Below the pieces are notes generated by a model, which saw nothing but the letters and a program-made list of their open reading frames with translations, was not told the DNA's origin and did no database searches. 64,000 nt of DNA from Roseovarius sp. MMSF_3281 (lineage in GTDB: Bacteria > Pseudomonadota > Alphaproteobacteria > Rhodobacterales > Rhodobacteraceae): the NCBI RefSeq assembly GCF_030733685.1, contig NZ_JASHIM010000016.1, positions 40,340 to 104,339 of the forward strand, written 5' to 3'. Shown here one piece after another: positions 52,576 through 62,546 of this stretch. The position numbers and the translations under genes are program-made. Within the stretch, counting starts at the first letter, position 1. Each line of letters begins with the position of its first letter.

Positions 52576-53109
52576 TTACTTCTTCTTGCCTTCCTTCTGG
52601 AAGATATACTCGCCCTTGTAGCGGATCCCTTTGCCTTTGTAGGGCTCGGGGCGGCGCCAATCGCGGATGTTTGCCGCGACTTGACCGACGAGTTGCTTGT
52701 CATAGCCTTCGACCACCAGTTCGGTGGGCTTGGGGGCTGTGACAGTCACACCTTCCGGAACCTCGAAATCCACGTCGTGGCTGAGGCCGAGGTTAAGCTT
52801 CACGATATTGCCCTGAACCTGAGCGCGGTAACCCACGCCGTGGATTTCGAGCTCTGTCTTGAAGGGCTCACGGGAGCCGTGAACAAGGTTCGCGATGATG
52901 GTGCGGGTCATCCCCCACTGCTGGCGCGCGCGCTTGGATTTTCCGCGCGGTTCAACCGTCACCTGGCCATCGTCGATGGTGATGGTGACGTCATCGGTCG
53001 CGGTGAAGGTCTTGCTGGCCTTGGGCCCCTTCACTTCGATGGTCTGGCCGCTGAGCGAGGCAGAAACGCCATCGGGCAGGGCCACGGGTTGTTTACCGAT
53101 ACGAGACAT
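52576..53109 (-). CDS. rplF: 50S ribosomal protein L6
   Basis: 177 residues. [17 protein letters not shown] start and the C-terminal [24 protein letters not shown] signature. The last residues are lysine-rich. Lies between rpsH and rplR with short gaps. Confidence 0.98.
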   Translation of the reverse strand: MSRIGKQPVALPDGVSASLSGQTIEVKGPKASKTFTATDDVTITIDDGQVTVEPRGKSKRARQQWGMTRTIIANLVHGSREPFKTELEIHGVGYRAQVQGNIVKLNLGLSHDVDFEVPEGVTVTAPKPTELVVEGYDKQLVGQVAANIRDWRRPEPYKGKGIRYKGEYIFQKEGKKK

Positions 53110-53121
53110 TGTTGGGCCTCC

Positions 53122-53514
53122 CTAGAATACGGTGCACAGCACTTCGCCACCAACGTTGGCAGCGCGTGCGGATGCGTCCGACATCACACCCTTGGGGGTG
53201 GAGACAATCGACACGCCCAGGCCCTGACGGACCGACGGGATGTCATTGACGCTTGCGTAAACGCGACGACCGGGTTTCGAGACCCGTTTCATTTCGCGAA
53301 TGGCGGGGGCGCCTTCGAAGTATTTCAGGCTGATTTCCAGGGCCGGGTGACCGTTTGCGCCGGTCACTTTTTCATAGCCGCGGATGTAACCTTCGTCCGC
53401 CAGCACGTCCAGAACCCATGCGCGCAGCTTGGAGCCGGGGCACATGACGGTGGACTTGCCACGCATGGCTGCGTTGCGGATCCGGGTGAGCATATCGCCG
53501 ATAGGATCGTTCAT
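53122..53514 (-). CDS. rpsH: 30S ribosomal protein S8
   Basis: 130 residues. [29 protein letters not shown] and the C-terminal [33 protein letters not shown] are diagnostic. In E. coli S8 represses the spc operon; whether that holds in this split cluster is unknown. Confidence 0.98.
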   Translation of the reverse strand: MNDPIGDMLTRIRNAAMRGKSTVMCPGSKLRAWVLDVLADEGYIRGYEKVTGANGHPALEISLKYFEGAPAIREMKRVSKPGRRVYASVNDIPSVRQGLGVSIVSTPKGVMSDASARAANVGGEVLCTVF

Positions 53515-53527
53515 TTCATCGCCCTCC

Positions 53528-53833
53528 TTACCAGCTCGATTTCACCATGCCGGGAGCTTGGCCATTCGAGCCAAGTTCGCGCAGGGCGATCCGCGACACT
53601 TTGAGTTTACGGTAGTAAGCATGCGGACGGCCCGTCAGCTGGCAGCGGTTGTGCAACCGAGTGGCCGAGCTGTTGCGCGGCAGTTCCGCCAGCTTCAGGG
53701 AGGCGCGGAAACGCTCTTCCATCGGCTTGCTTTCGTCGTTGATGATCTCTTTGAGAGCGGCCCGCTTGGCGGCGTATTTCGCAACCAGGCGCTGACGCTT
53801 CTTCTCGCGTTCGATCATTGCTTTCTTAGCCAT
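53528..53833 (-). CDS. rpsN: 30S ribosomal protein S14
   Basis: 101 residues, the long zinc-free form: no CxxC pairs. [30 protein letters not shown] and [42 protein letters not shown]. Confidence 0.98.
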   Translation of the reverse strand: MAKKAMIEREKKRQRLVAKYAAKRAALKEIINDESKPMEERFRASLKLAELPRNSSATRLHNRCQLTGRPHAYYRKLKVSRIALRELGSNGQAPGMVKSSW

Positions 53834-53851
53834 ATCAAATTCCTCCCGCGA

Positions 53852-54415
53852 TCAGCTGTTGAAGGGCATGTTGAAGTGCTTCAACAGCGCCTTGGCTTCA
53901 GCGTCGGTTTGCGCCGTGGTGGCGATAATGATGTCCATGCCCCAGACCTCATCGACCTTATCGAAGTTGATCTCGGGGAACACGATGTGTTCCTTGATGC
54001 CCATGGCATAGTTGCCGCGGCCATCGAAGGATTTGCCCGAAATACCGCGGAAGTCGCGGATGCGGGGCATTGCAATCGTGATCAGACGATCGAGGAATTC
54101 GTACATGCGGTCACCGCGCAGGGTCACCTTGGCACCGAGCGGCATGTCTTCACGAACGCGGAAACCGGCGATCGAGTTCTTTGCCTTGGTCACGACGGCC
54201 TGTTGCCCGGCGATCAGGGTCAGGTCTTCCTGGGCCGATTTGGCTTTCTTGGAGTCTTTGACCGCTTCGGCCCCGCAGCCGATGTTCAGGACGATCTTGT
54301 CCAAGCGCGGGATCTGCATGTCGTTTTTATAGCCGAACTCTTCTTTCAGCGCCGCCTTGATGGTGTCGCGGAACTGCTGACGCAGACGCGGGGTGTAAGT
54401 TGCGGAATCAAGCAT
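53852..54415 (-). CDS. rplE: 50S ribosomal protein L5
   Basis: 187 residues. [50 protein letters not shown] and [20 protein letters not shown]. The ATG at 54413-54415 is used; the codon before it is TTG. The start overlaps the rplX stop by 8 bp. Binds 5S rRNA. Confidence 0.97.
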   Translation of the reverse strand: MLDSATYTPRLRQQFRDTIKAALKEEFGYKNDMQIPRLDKIVLNIGCGAEAVKDSKKAKSAQEDLTLIAGQQAVVTKAKNSIAGFRVREDMPLGAKVTLRGDRMYEFLDRLITIAMPRIRDFRGISGKSFDGRGNYAMGIKEHIVFPEINFDKVDEVWGMDIIIATTAQTDAEAKALLKHFNMPFNS

Positions 54416-54719
54416 CAATCACGTCCCCCGTGGTCTTGGCAAAACGCACCTTCTTGTCGCCTTCGATCTTGAAGCCAACGCGGCTGGGTTTGCCGTTCTT
54501 GTCCAGAAACGCCAGGTTGCTGAGGTCGATCGGCAGGGCCTTGGGCAGGCGGCCGCCTTGGCTGTTCTGGCTTTGGCGGGTGTGGCGGATGGCCATGTTG
54601 ATGCCTTCGACCACGGCTTTGCCGGCCTTGGGGTCAACGGAGGCGATGGTGCCTTCCTTGCCCTTGTCCTTACCGGCGAGCACGACGACCTTGTCGCCTT
54701 TTTTCAGTTTAGCAGCCAT
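54408..54719 (-). CDS. rplX: 50S ribosomal protein L24
   Basis: 103 residues. [22 protein letters not shown] (KOW motif) and [17 protein letters not shown] are characteristic. It follows rplN by 1 bp and overlaps rplE. Confidence 0.98.
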   Translation of the reverse strand: MAAKLKKGDKVVVLAGKDKGKEGTIASVDPKAGKAVVEGINMAIRHTRQSQNSQGGRLPKALPIDLSNLAFLDKNGKPSRVGFKIEGDKKVRFAKTTGDVIDA

Positions 54720-54720
54720 C

Positions 54721-55089
54721 TTACAGCACCTCCGGGGCGAGCGAGATGATTTTCATGAAGTTCTTGCCGCGCAACTCGCGCACAACCGGCCCGAAGATAC
54801 GGGTGCCGACCGGCTCGTTGTTGTTGTTGAGGATCACGGCGGCGTTGCGATCGAAACGGATCGCGGTGCCATCTTCACGACGTACTTCTTTGGCGGTGCG
54901 CACGACGACGGCCTTGCGGACGTCACCCTTTTTCACGCGCCCGCGCGGGATGGCTTCTTTCACCGAGACGACAATGATGTCGCCGACGGAGGCGTATTTA
55001 CGCTTGGAGCCACCCAGGACCTTGATGCACTGAACCCGGCGCGCGCCGGAGTTATCAGCAACATCCAGATTGGTCTGCATCTGGATCAT
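54721..55089 (-). CDS. rplN: 50S ribosomal protein L14
   Basis: 122 residues, complete: [46 protein letters not shown] and [32 protein letters not shown]. Confidence 0.98.
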   Translation of the reverse strand: MIQMQTNLDVADNSGARRVQCIKVLGGSKRKYASVGDIIVVSVKEAIPRGRVKKGDVRKAVVVRTAKEVRREDGTAIRFDRNAAVILNNNNEPVGTRIFGPVVRELRGKNFMKIISLAPEVL

Positions 55090-55172
55090 TTGGTTTCTCC
55101 CGACCTTTGGGGCCGCCTTGCAGTCAGGCCGTGGACCCCAGGGTTTCGATTAAACTGTTCCGTAACGGAGGC

Positions 55173-55403
55173 TTACGCCTCCAGAACTTCCCAGCGTTTG
55201 GTCTTCGATTTCGGCGCGCATTCGATGATGCGCACGCGATCACCCACTTTGTAGGCGTTCTTCTCATCGTGAGCCCGGTATTTCTTGGACTTACGGATGG
55301 TTTTCTTCAGAACCGGGTGCGTGAAGCGGCGTTCGACCGAAACGGTAACGGTTTGGGCGTTGGCGTCGCTGGTCACGGTGCCTTGAAGGATACGTTTGGG
55401 CAT
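55173..55403 (-). CDS. rpsQ: 30S ribosomal protein S17
   Basis: 76 residues: [47 protein letters not shown] and [20 protein letters not shown]. Complete family length. Confidence 0.98.
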   Translation of the reverse strand: MPKRILQGTVTSDANAQTVTVSVERRFTHPVLKKTIRKSKKYRAHDEKNAYKVGDRVRIIECAPKSKTKRWEVLEA

Positions 55404-55418
55404 AACTCAAGGCCTCCC

Positions 55419-55625
55419 TTATTCTGCGTCGGCCGCGGAAGCGGCTTTTTCGTTGAGGATGGTCATAACGCGGGCCGCGTTGCGGCGCACGGTTTTCATC
55501 CGGGCGGGGTTTTCCAGCTGCCCCGTGGCAGCCTGAAAGCGCAGGTTGAACTGCTCTTTCTTCAGCTCGGTCAGCTGCTCGCGCAGCTGGTCGGGCGTCT
55601 TGTCTCTCAGCTCTTGGGCGTTCAT
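55419..55625 (-). CDS. rpmC: 50S ribosomal protein L29
   Basis: 68 residues: [51 protein letters not shown]. First gene of a segment: in the usual order L16 precedes it directly, but here rplP is ~2.9 kb upstream. It has its own promoter. Confidence 0.97.
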   Translation of the reverse strand: MNAQELRDKTPDQLREQLTELKKEQFNLRFQAATGQLENPARMKTVRRNAARVMTILNEKAASAADAE

Positions 55626-55751
55626 CGCCTTTTTCCTTTCTCAAAACACCAGCGGGCCCCTGACGGTTGGTACAGGGTGACCTGAGACCTGGTGGATGAA
55701 TTGCAACACAACACGAATCCCCCGACGCGCGGGGGACCAGTGGATTGGCGC

Positions 55752-55780
55752 TCTATAAGGGAGGTGAATTTCGAGGGCAA
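55752..55780 (-). promoter_or_regulatory. Promoter of the rpmC-to-rpmD segment
   Basis: On the minus strand TTGCCC (55775-55780) and TATAGA (55752-55757), spacer exactly 17 bp, ~125 bp before the L29 start. The leader holds a hairpin, CCCCC (55719-55723)/GGGGG (55731-55735). Confidence 0.65.
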
Positions 55781-55827
55781 GCAAAACTTTGGCCTGCCCC
55801 CGCCCCTGCCCTGTGCCGGGCCGGGGC

Positions 55828-56313
55828 TTATGCCTCTTCGGCTTCGCCTGCGGAGACATATTTCGACGCGTAGCGCTCTTCGCCCAGGCGATCCAGCAGG
55901 CTTAGCTGAAGTTCAAGCCATTCCTTGTGGCCTGTTTCCTCGATCGCGATCTCTTCGAACAGGGCCTTGGAGGCCAGATCATCCGCGTCGTAGGCGGCCT
56001 TGGCGGCCTGCGTGTAGAATTTGACCGCGTCCTTTTCGTCGGCCAGATCGCTTTCGAACATGTCGCGCAGGGATTTGGAAACTTTCGGCGTGGCGGCAAA
56101 ACCCATTTCAGGCGACCCACCCAATGCGAAGATACGCTCTAGAAAGCGGTCGGCGTGGCCGTTTTCTTCTTGGAACTCGCCGCGCATTTGACCGGCCAGC
56201 TTATCAAGCCCCCAGTCATCCAGAAGATGACCGTGCAACTGATACTGGTGCGCGGCGGTCAGCTCCATCTGCAACGCGGTGTTCAGGTTTTTCAGCGTGG
56301 TGTCATTGGACAT
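55828..56313 (-). CDS. bfr: Bacterioferritin-like protein without the heme-ligand methionine
   Basis: 161 residues, four-helix ferritin fold. Ferroxidase ligands are kept: Glu17 (MELTAA), Glu50 and His53 (EENGHADRF), Glu93 (ADEKDA), Glu126 and His129 (EETGHKEWL). The heme-binding Met52 of E. coli Bfr is replaced by Asn51, so heme between subunits is not expected. It would oxidise and store iron in a 24-mer cage. Inserted in the L16/L29 break and followed by the rpmC promoter. Confidence 0.88.
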   Translation of the reverse strand: MSNDTTLKNLNTALQMELTAAHQYQLHGHLLDDWGLDKLAGQMRGEFQEENGHADRFLERIFALGGSPEMGFAATPKVSKSLRDMFESDLADEKDAVKFYTQAAKAAYDADDLASKALFEEIAIEETGHKEWLELQLSLLDRLGEERYASKYVSAGEAEEA

Positions 56314-56351
56314 GGGAATGCTCCTTTTTTCCTATGCCCTATAGCTACGCT

Positions 56352-56397
56352 TTGATGCGCGGATTTGAACCCCCGACACATTTTATTTTCAAGATGT
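56352..56397 (-). pseudogene. tRNA-Phe-like 3' remnant
   Basis: On the minus strand CTTGAAAATA resembles the tRNA-Phe anticodon loop (GAA), then ATGTGTCGG-x-GGTTC-x-A-x-TCCGC resembles the variable loop and T-arm. The acceptor stem and T-stem pairing are lost and there is no 5' half. It could be a decayed tRNA or chance. Confidence 0.3.
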
Positions 56398-56415
56398 GAG
56401 CAGAGTGTCGCAACC

Positions 56416-57036
56416 TCAGGCCCAGGCGTAGTTGAAGCTTACCGATATCCGGTCGTCTTCGGACATGTTCATCGGCACTTCGTGGCGCAGCCAGCTTTCC
56501 CAAAGCAGCACATCGCCGACCTTGGGCTTTTCGTAAGTGAAGCTTTGCATTTCGCGGCGGGCGCCTTTCTTGCGGGCGGGCGCCGCCATCATCCGGGCCG
56601 AGCGCGGGTCTTCGAGTTTGAGCGCGCTGGCCCCGTCGGGCATCGACACGTAAGTGGTGCCCGAGATCACCGAATGCGGGTGGATGTGGCTGCCGTGGGT
56701 GCCGCCTTCGGGCAGGATGTTGATCCAGATGTCTTCCAGTTTCAATTCGCGCCCGTCCAGATCGAACTCCAGATCCTCGGCGAAGGCGGCGACGTGTTTA
56801 TCCAGCGCCTCGACCAGATCGGCGAAGATCGGGAAGCGCCATGGCAGGTCGGTGAGCGAGGCATAGGAGGTGTAACCGGGGTAACCTTCGGTTTCGCACC
56901 AGTCCTGACCCGCCTCGTCATCTTCGGCGATGGAATAGCAGGAGGCTTCAAGCTCGGCCCCGTCGATGGCGGGGGCATGCTCAGAGAGGGCTGCGCGGTA
57001 AAGACGGGTGACGAAAAGGGAATCTATCTGTGCCAT
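56416..57036 (-). CDS. TIGR02466-type putative 2OG-Fe(II) oxygenase
   Basis: 206 residues. IWINILPEGGTHGSHIHPHSVISGTTYVSMP holds the candidate Fe-binding His cluster, and WESWLRHEVPMNMSEDDRISVSFNYAWA holds the distal His and the Arg that would hold 2-oxoglutarate. The layout fits the uncharacterised TIGR02466 family. Substrate unknown. It stands between the bacterioferritin and lysozyme-like genes in the L16/L29 break. Confidence 0.82.
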   Translation of the reverse strand: MAQIDSLFVTRLYRAALSEHAPAIDGAELEASCYSIAEDDEAGQDWCETEGYPGYTSYASLTDLPWRFPIFADLVEALDKHVAAFAEDLEFDLDGRELKLEDIWINILPEGGTHGSHIHPHSVISGTTYVSMPDGASALKLEDPRSARMMAAPARKKGARREMQSFTYEKPKVGDVLLWESWLRHEVPMNMSEDDRISVSFNYAWA

Positions 57037-57130
57037 GGCCGCGTGATACCGCGCGTGGGGGCAAAGGCAAGGGAATCTTTAGGTCTTTGCGCCATACCCC
57101 GAGGTGAGGCACCAGAAAGGGGCAAGGGCG

Positions 57131-57820
57131 ATGCGGGTTGTTTGGGCGGTTTGGTTTGTGTGGGCAGGGGTTGGGATGGCAGAGCCTTCGGCCAGTCTGT
57201 TTGCCGCGCGGCAACCGCTTTTTGACGCGTCCGAGGGGGCACAGGGCCAAGTGCGCTTGGCCAGCCTTTTCATGGGAAAGGCCGAGGGCGGATTGTTCGC
57301 AGCCCTGCCCGGCCGTCTGGATGCGCCAATGCGGCGCGGCGGCGGCAAGGCGGCGCAGCTGCATGACCTGATTGCCCGGGCCGAGGCGGGGACGATGGGA
57401 TATGACGCGGTGCAACATGGCGCGCGGGTCAAGCCGCCGAAACGCCCGACACGCATGACGTTGGGCGAGATTTACGCATGGATCAGGGCCACGCCCGGGC
57501 AGCCCCATGCCATCGGGCGGTATCAGTTCATCCCGGCCACCCTGCGGCATTCGGCCAAGCGGTTGGGCCTGCCCCCCAAGACCCGGTTCAGCCCGGAGGT
57601 GCAGGACCGGCTGGCCAACCTGTTGCTGGGTGACGCGGGTTTTTTGAAGGTGCAAAAAGATGAAATGACGGCAGAGGCCTTCATGCTGAACCTCGCGAAA
57701 ATCTGGGCCGGCCTGCCCCTGCCCTCGGGGCGGAGTTATTATCAGGGATATGCGGGGAACAAAGCGACGATGGACTATGCGGTATTCGCGCGGGAGGTGC
57801 GGGCGATATTGGATGGGTGA
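57131..57820 (+). CDS. Secreted lysozyme-like (phage-muramidase-fold) protein
   Basis: 229 residues. Signal peptide MRVVWAVWFVWAGVGMA. The domain LHDLIARAEAGTMGYDAVQHGARV ... PHAIGRYQFIPATLRHSAKRLGLPPKTRFSPEVQDRLANLLL resembles phage endolysin muramidases, with Glu in RAEAG as the likely general acid. It probably acts on peptidoglycan. Start chosen at MRVVWAV with a GGGGCAAGGG site. Opposite strand to the ribosomal genes. Confidence 0.78.
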   Translation: MRVVWAVWFVWAGVGMAEPSASLFAARQPLFDASEGAQGQVRLASLFMGKAEGGLFAALPGRLDAPMRRGGGKAAQLHDLIARAEAGTMGYDAVQHGARVKPPKRPTRMTLGEIYAWIRATPGQPHAIGRYQFIPATLRHSAKRLGLPPKTRFSPEVQDRLANLLLGDAGFLKVQKDEMTAEAFMLNLAKIWAGLPLPSGRSYYQGYAGNKATMDYAVFAREVRAILDG

Positions 57821-57919
57821 ATGGGGTTTTGGTAGGAACGTTAGTTTCGTTTCTGGATTCGCCTAGCGTGGCGAAGCTGTCGTCCGCTGCATTTGAACCA
57901 ACGCCCACTTCCATGTTCA

Positions 57920-58120
57920 CTATACACCGCCATCTGCCATCCCGGCACCCTTGCTGCGCACAATTTCTTTAGCATCGTATCCTGGACCGGGAGTATGAGG
58001 GCCATGGACTTTCTTCTGCGGTTGGTTTGTTTTTCCCTTTTTTAAATTCACAAAAAGAGCAACGAGTAGAACGAAAATCCCTATTGGGATAAGGATCACG
58101 GCTATTTGGTTGGCTGTCAC
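57920..58120 (-). CDS. 66-residue single-pass membrane protein
   Basis: GTG start (VTANQIAVILIPIGIFVLLVALFVNLKKGKTNQPQKK) chosen because GGAGG is 5 bp upstream. One membrane helix, a basic stop-transfer and a Gly/Pro-rich tail (HGPHTPGPGYDAKEI). Its base composition is more AT-rich than its neighbours. Function unknown. The rest of 57821-58402 shows no gene. Confidence 0.55.
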   Translation of the reverse strand: MTANQIAVILIPIGIFVLLVALFVNLKKGKTNQPQKKVHGPHTPGPGYDAKEIVRSKGAGMADGGV

Positions 58121-58402
58121 TTCAACCTCCAATACGCATATGGTGTTGGTCTCGACTATAGCCATCATTCTTGCGGAATGCAGCACTTGGCGAAACCGGC
58201 TTTCACTCAGCCTTCGCCGCATTCAATGTGAATGGCTGCTGTCGCAAACTGGCCCATGTGCGCAAAGCCCCAATGCCTATGCCTGCGCGGAACCAAGGCG
58301 CGGTACGCGCCGCCGCGCATCGCCGGGCCGCGGCTTGAGCCTGCAATGTATGCCAAGGGCTGAAAGCAAAGCGTAACCTTGGACAACCTGTCGCCCAAAG
58401 CA

Positions 58403-58432
58403 AAACCCCCGCCAGTTTCCTGACGGGGGTTT
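58403..58432 (-). terminator. Terminator after rplP
   Basis: AAACCCCCGCCA (58403-58414) and TGACGGGGGTTT (58421-58432), one mismatch; on the minus strand TTTTGCTTT follows. It ends the rplB-to-rplP segment. A T-rich run on the plus side makes it possibly bidirectional. Confidence 0.8.
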
Positions 58433-58448
58433 CTTTTTCTTTACCGGG

Positions 58449-58513
58449 GTGCGGTCCGCAGATTTCTTTCAGAAATCCACTATACCGCACGCGTCATTCG
58501 CAAGCGAATGACG
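58449..58513 (-). other. Two hairpins directly after the rplP stop
   Basis: CGTCATTCGC (58492-58501)/GCGAATGACG (58504-58513) is perfect with an AA loop. Next to it is a nested hairpin, GTGCGG (58449-58454)/CCGCAC (58485-58490) containing GATTTCT-TTC-AGAAATC. They precede the terminator and may protect the 3' end of the message. Confidence 0.55.
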
Positions 58514-58927
58514 TTACCAATCTTCCCGAACAACGACGCGGGTCTTGACCGGCAGTTTCATCGCCGCGAGGCGCAGAGCCTCCATCGCGACGCTGTCGGA
58601 CACACCGTCGATCTCGAACATCACGCGACCGGGCTTCACTTTGCAAACCCAACGGTCGACCGAGCCTTTCCCTTTACCCATCCGAACCTCGATCGGTTTG
58701 GCGGTCACGGGGACATCAGGGAAAATCCGGATCCAGACGCGGCCCTGACGTTTCATGTGACGCGTCATGGCACGACGGGCGGCCTCGATCTGACGGGCGG
58801 TCACGCGCTCGGGTTGGGTGGCCTTGAGACCGTAGGACCCGAAGTTCAGGTCCGACCCACCTTTGGCGAGGCCCTTGATGCGGCCCTTATGCTGCTTGCG
58901 GAACTTTGTACGCTTTGGTTGAAGCAT
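58514..58927 (-). CDS. rplP: 50S ribosomal protein L16
   Basis: 137 residues: [54 protein letters not shown] and [16 protein letters not shown] are diagnostic. Last gene of its segment; L29 lies beyond the interruption. Confidence 0.98.
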   Translation of the reverse strand: MLQPKRTKFRKQHKGRIKGLAKGGSDLNFGSYGLKATQPERVTARQIEAARRAMTRHMKRQGRVWIRIFPDVPVTAKPIEVRMGKGKGSVDRWVCKVKPGRVMFEIDGVSDSVAMEALRLAAMKLPVKTRVVVREDW

Positions 58928-58940
58928 TGTTCAGTCCTCC

Positions 58941-59648
58941 TTAGCGACGGCCGCCGGCGCCACGGGGCGCGGGACCATCTTGGAGCTCCTGGGCTTTGCG
59001 ATCACGGGCCGACGGGTCGTGCTCCATGATCTCGCCTTTGAAGATCCACACCTTGATGCCGATGATACCGTAGGGCGTTTGCGCCTCGACATTGGCATAG
59101 TCGATATCGGCGCGCAGCGTGTGCAGGGGCACACTGCCCTCATGGTAGTACTCGGTACGCGCGATCTCGGCGCCGCCAAGACGGCCGGCGACGTTTACAC
59201 GGATGCCCAAGGCGCCCATGCGCATCGCATTCTGCACGGCACGTTTCATCGCGCGGCGGAACGACACACGGCGCTCCAACTGTTGCGCGATACTGTCACC
59301 GACAAGTGCGGCGTCCAGTTCGGGCTTGCGAACCTCGACGATGTTGAGGTGCAATTCGCTGTCGGTCATTTTCGCCAGCTTCTTGCGCAGGGTTTCGATA
59401 TCGGCGCCTTTCTTGCCGATAATCACACCCGGACGCGCGGTGTGGATCGTCACGCGGCACTTCTTGTGCGGACGTTCGATGATCACACGGCTGACGCCGG
59501 CCTGCTTGCACTCTTTGTGGATGAACTCCCGGATCGCGACGTCTTCGAGCAGAAGATCACCGTAATCCTTCGTATCGGCGTACCAGCGGCTGTCCCAGGT
59601 GCGGTTCACCTGCAGGCGCATGCCAATCGGATTGACTTTGTTACCCAT
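58941..59648 (-). CDS. rpsC: 30S ribosomal protein S3
   Basis: 235 residues: [24 protein letters not shown], the KH domain [19 protein letters not shown] and [22 protein letters not shown]. Start overlaps the rplV stop by 1 bp (TAATG). Confidence 0.98.
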   Translation of the reverse strand: MGNKVNPIGMRLQVNRTWDSRWYADTKDYGDLLLEDVAIREFIHKECKQAGVSRVIIERPHKKCRVTIHTARPGVIIGKKGADIETLRKKLAKMTDSELHLNIVEVRKPELDAALVGDSIAQQLERRVSFRRAMKRAVQNAMRMGALGIRVNVAGRLGGAEIARTEYYHEGSVPLHTLRADIDYANVEAQTPYGIIGIKVWIFKGEIMEHDPSARDRKAQELQDGPAPRGAGGRR

Positions 59649-60028
59649 TAGGCTTGCTCCTCAATTTGACGCACCTTGATGGTCAGTTCCGAGAACGGCT
59701 TGCGCAGGGCGCCGAACCGGCCACGGGCACGCGGGCGACCGCGCTTCATGACAAGGTTCTTGCCGACATAGGCCTCGGCGACGATCAGTTCGTCGACATC
59801 CAGGTTGTGGTTGTTCTCGGCGTTGGCGATGGCCGACTGGAGGCACTTGCGCACATCCTCGGCGATCCGTTTTTGGCTAAAGGTCAGGTCGTTCAGAGCC
59901 TTGTCGACCTTCTTGCCACGGATCATCGCCGCAACCAGGTTCAGTTTTTGCGGGCTGGTGCGCAGCATGCGCAGCTTGGCCATCGCTTCGTTGTCCGCCA
60001 CGCGGCGGGGATTTTTATCCTTACCCAT
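59648..60028 (-). CDS. rplV: 50S ribosomal protein L22
   Basis: 126 residues: [53 protein letters not shown] and the tunnel loop [23 protein letters not shown]. Complete. Confidence 0.98.
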   Translation of the reverse strand: MGKDKNPRRVADNEAMAKLRMLRTSPQKLNLVAAMIRGKKVDKALNDLTFSQKRIAEDVRKCLQSAIANAENNHNLDVDELIVAEAYVGKNLVMKRGRPRARGRFGALRKPFSELTIKVRQIEEQA

Positions 60029-60031
60029 GGC

Positions 60032-60310
60032 TTACTTCCTTTTGGCTTTTTTGTCGGCCGCGTGCCCATAGTAGGTACGGGTCGGCGAGTATTCACCGAA
60101 TTTCTGACCGATCATGTCTTCCGATACGTTGACGGGGACGTGCTTGTGCCCGTTGTAAACGCCAAACGTCAGGCCCACGAACTGGGGCAGGATCGTCGAG
60201 CGGCGCGACCAGATCTTGATGACTTCTTTACGCCCGCTTTCGCGTACTGCCTCGGCCTTTTTCAGGACGTAGGCATCAACGAAGGGGCCTTTCCATACAG
60301 AACGTGCCAT
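60032..60310 (-). CDS. rpsS: 30S ribosomal protein S19
   Basis: 92 residues: [73 protein letters not shown]. Complete. Partner of S13 in the small-subunit head. Confidence 0.98.
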   Translation of the reverse strand: MARSVWKGPFVDAYVLKKAEAVRESGRKEVIKIWSRRSTILPQFVGLTFGVYNGHKHVPVNVSEDMIGQKFGEYSPTRTYYGHAADKKAKRK

Positions 60311-60313
60311 GTG

Positions 60314-61156
<843 letters not shown>

Positions 61157-61282
61157 GCTTTCTGTCTTCCGTTTGCTAACGGCAGGGTCGTGCCCCGCCT
61201 ATGTGATAGCCCCCCGCAGGTGGCCGGGTTCGTGAGGCCCCGTAGGTCCCCGGTTATTGCTGTTCTTACGAACAAAAGCAGA

Positions 61283-61302
61283 GCCCCGGACGAATCCGGG
61301 GC
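61283..61302 (-). other. Leader hairpin upstream of rplB
   Basis: CCCCGGA (61284-61290)/TCCGGGG (61295-61301) with a CGAA loop falls just downstream of the predicted start site, in the rplB leader. On the minus strand CTGCTTTTG follows. It could be a leader control structure. Confidence 0.45.
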
Positions 61303-61315
61303 ACGGCGATGGGGT

Positions 61316-61344
61316 CTGATAGGGGAGCATGGGGAGCGGGTCAA
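61316..61344 (-). promoter_or_regulatory. Promoter of the rplB-to-rplP segment
   Basis: On the minus strand TTGACC (61339-61344) and TATCAG (61316-61321), spacer exactly 17 bp, ~160 bp before the L2 start. Apart from this, the leader hairpin and the rplW terminator, 61157-61635 shows nothing. Confidence 0.6.
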
Positions 61345-61584
61345 GGGGTTTGGCCCAGAAAACAACGGGCTTGCGCGGTGTATCGCAAGGCAAGACGCCG
61401 CGCCAGAGGCGACGCGCGCGGTGGCGTTGCCCGGGTTGGGCAGCAGGGCTTTATCCCGGCCACTGGCGCGCTAGGCCTGAACGGGGTGCACAGATCATCC
61501 AAAGAGCCGCCGCGAGGGTGCGCGTCGGCTCTGGCGCGGCGGCGCTACGCACCTTGATTCCGCGCCCTTATGCGAAAAGAAAAA

Positions 61585-61608
61585 CCCCGGCCACTTTCGC
61601 AGCCGGGG
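61585..61608 (-). terminator. Terminator after rplW
   Basis: CCCCGGC (61585-61591)/GCCGGGG (61602-61608), followed on the minus strand by TTTTTCTTTT. It lies 27 bp after the L23 stop, ending the rpsJ-to-rplW segment. Confidence 0.88.
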
Positions 61609-61635
61609 CTTAAATTCATCATCCGCTATGGTGAC

Positions 61636-61932
61636 TTACAGGCCAGTCGTCACGTCGATCGTGTTACCCTCTTCGAGGGTGACATAGGCCTTTTTCACGT
61701 CGTTGCGGCGGCCAAGCTGGCCCCGGAAACGCTTTTGCTTGCCCTTGGTGATCGAGGTGTTGACCGCCTTGACCTTCACACCAAAGAGCGCCTCGATGGC
61801 CTCCTTGATCTGGGGTTTGTTGGCGTCCATGTGCACCTCGAAGACAACGGCGTTGTTTTCCGACGCCATTGTCGCCTTCTCGGTGATCACCGGCTTGCGG
61901 ATCACATCGTAGTGTTTGGATTGTGCGCTCAT
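61636..61932 (-). CDS. rplW: 50S ribosomal protein L23
   Basis: 98 residues: [53 protein letters not shown]. Lines the tunnel exit where SRP and trigger factor dock. Overlaps the rplD stop by 4 bp. Last gene before a terminator. Confidence 0.98.
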   Translation of the reverse strand: MSAQSKHYDVIRKPVITEKATMASENNAVVFEVHMDANKPQIKEAIEALFGVKVKAVNTSITKGKQKRFRGQLGRRNDVKKAYVTLEEGNTIDVTTGL

Positions 61933-62546
61933 TTCAGACGAGCCTCCAGTGCTTCGACACCCGCCTTGGTGATCACCAGAGTGTCACGCTTGAGGATGTC
62001 ATAGACGTTTGCGCCGACGCTGGGCAGCACATCCAGGCCGTCGATGTTGGCAGCGGCGCGGGCCAGGCCCTCGTTCACCTCTGCGCCGTCGATGATCAGC
62101 GCGCGTTTCCAGCCCAGGTCCTTGACCTGCTTGGCAAGGGTCTTGGTCTTGCCATCGGTTTCGGCCGAGTCGATCACGACCAGCTCACCGGCCTTCGCCT
62201 TGGCGCTCAGCGCGTGCTTGAGGCCAAGCTGGCGGACCTTCTTGGGCAACTCATGCGCGTGGCTGCGGGGCGTCGGGCCCTTGTAGATACCACCCTTGCG
62301 GAAGATCGGCGCGTTGCGGTCGCCGTGGCGTGCGCCACCGGTGCCCTTCTGGCGGTAGATCTTCTTGGTCGAGTAGCTGGTTTCCGAGCGGGTCTTGACC
62401 TTGTGGGTGCCAGCCTGCGCCTTGTTGCGCTGCCAGCGGACCACGCGGTGCAGGATGTCGGCACGCGGTTCCAGGCCGAAGATGTCTTCGCCCAGATCGA
62501 CCGAGCCGGCCTTGCCGCCGTCCAGTTTGATCACGTCGAGTTTCAT
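61929..62546 (-). CDS. rplD: 50S ribosomal protein L4
   Basis: 205 residues: [50 protein letters not shown] is the L4 tunnel loop. In E. coli L4 autoregulates the S10 operon; not testable from sequence here. Start overlaps the rplC stop. Confidence 0.98.
   Translation of the reverse strand: MKLDVIKLDGGKAGSVDLGEDIFGLEPRADILHRVVRWQRNKAQAGTHKVKTRSETSYSTKKIYRQKGTGGARHGDRNAPIFRKGGIYKGPTPRSHAHELPKKVRQLGLKHALSAKAKAGELVVIDSAETDGKTKTLAKQVKDLGWKRALIIDGAEVNEGLARAAANIDGLDVLPSVGANVYDILKRDTLVITKAGVEALEARLK

Noticed and set aside
58203..58490. 95-codon minus-strand frame between the small membrane gene and rplP
   Set aside because: It runs through the terminator hairpin, has no ribosome-binding site and no protein-like composition.
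61309..61613. Short plus-strand frames in the rplW/rplB gap
   Set aside because: Arg/Gly-rich, no start signal, no recognisable protein; the stretch is better explained by promoter and terminator signals.
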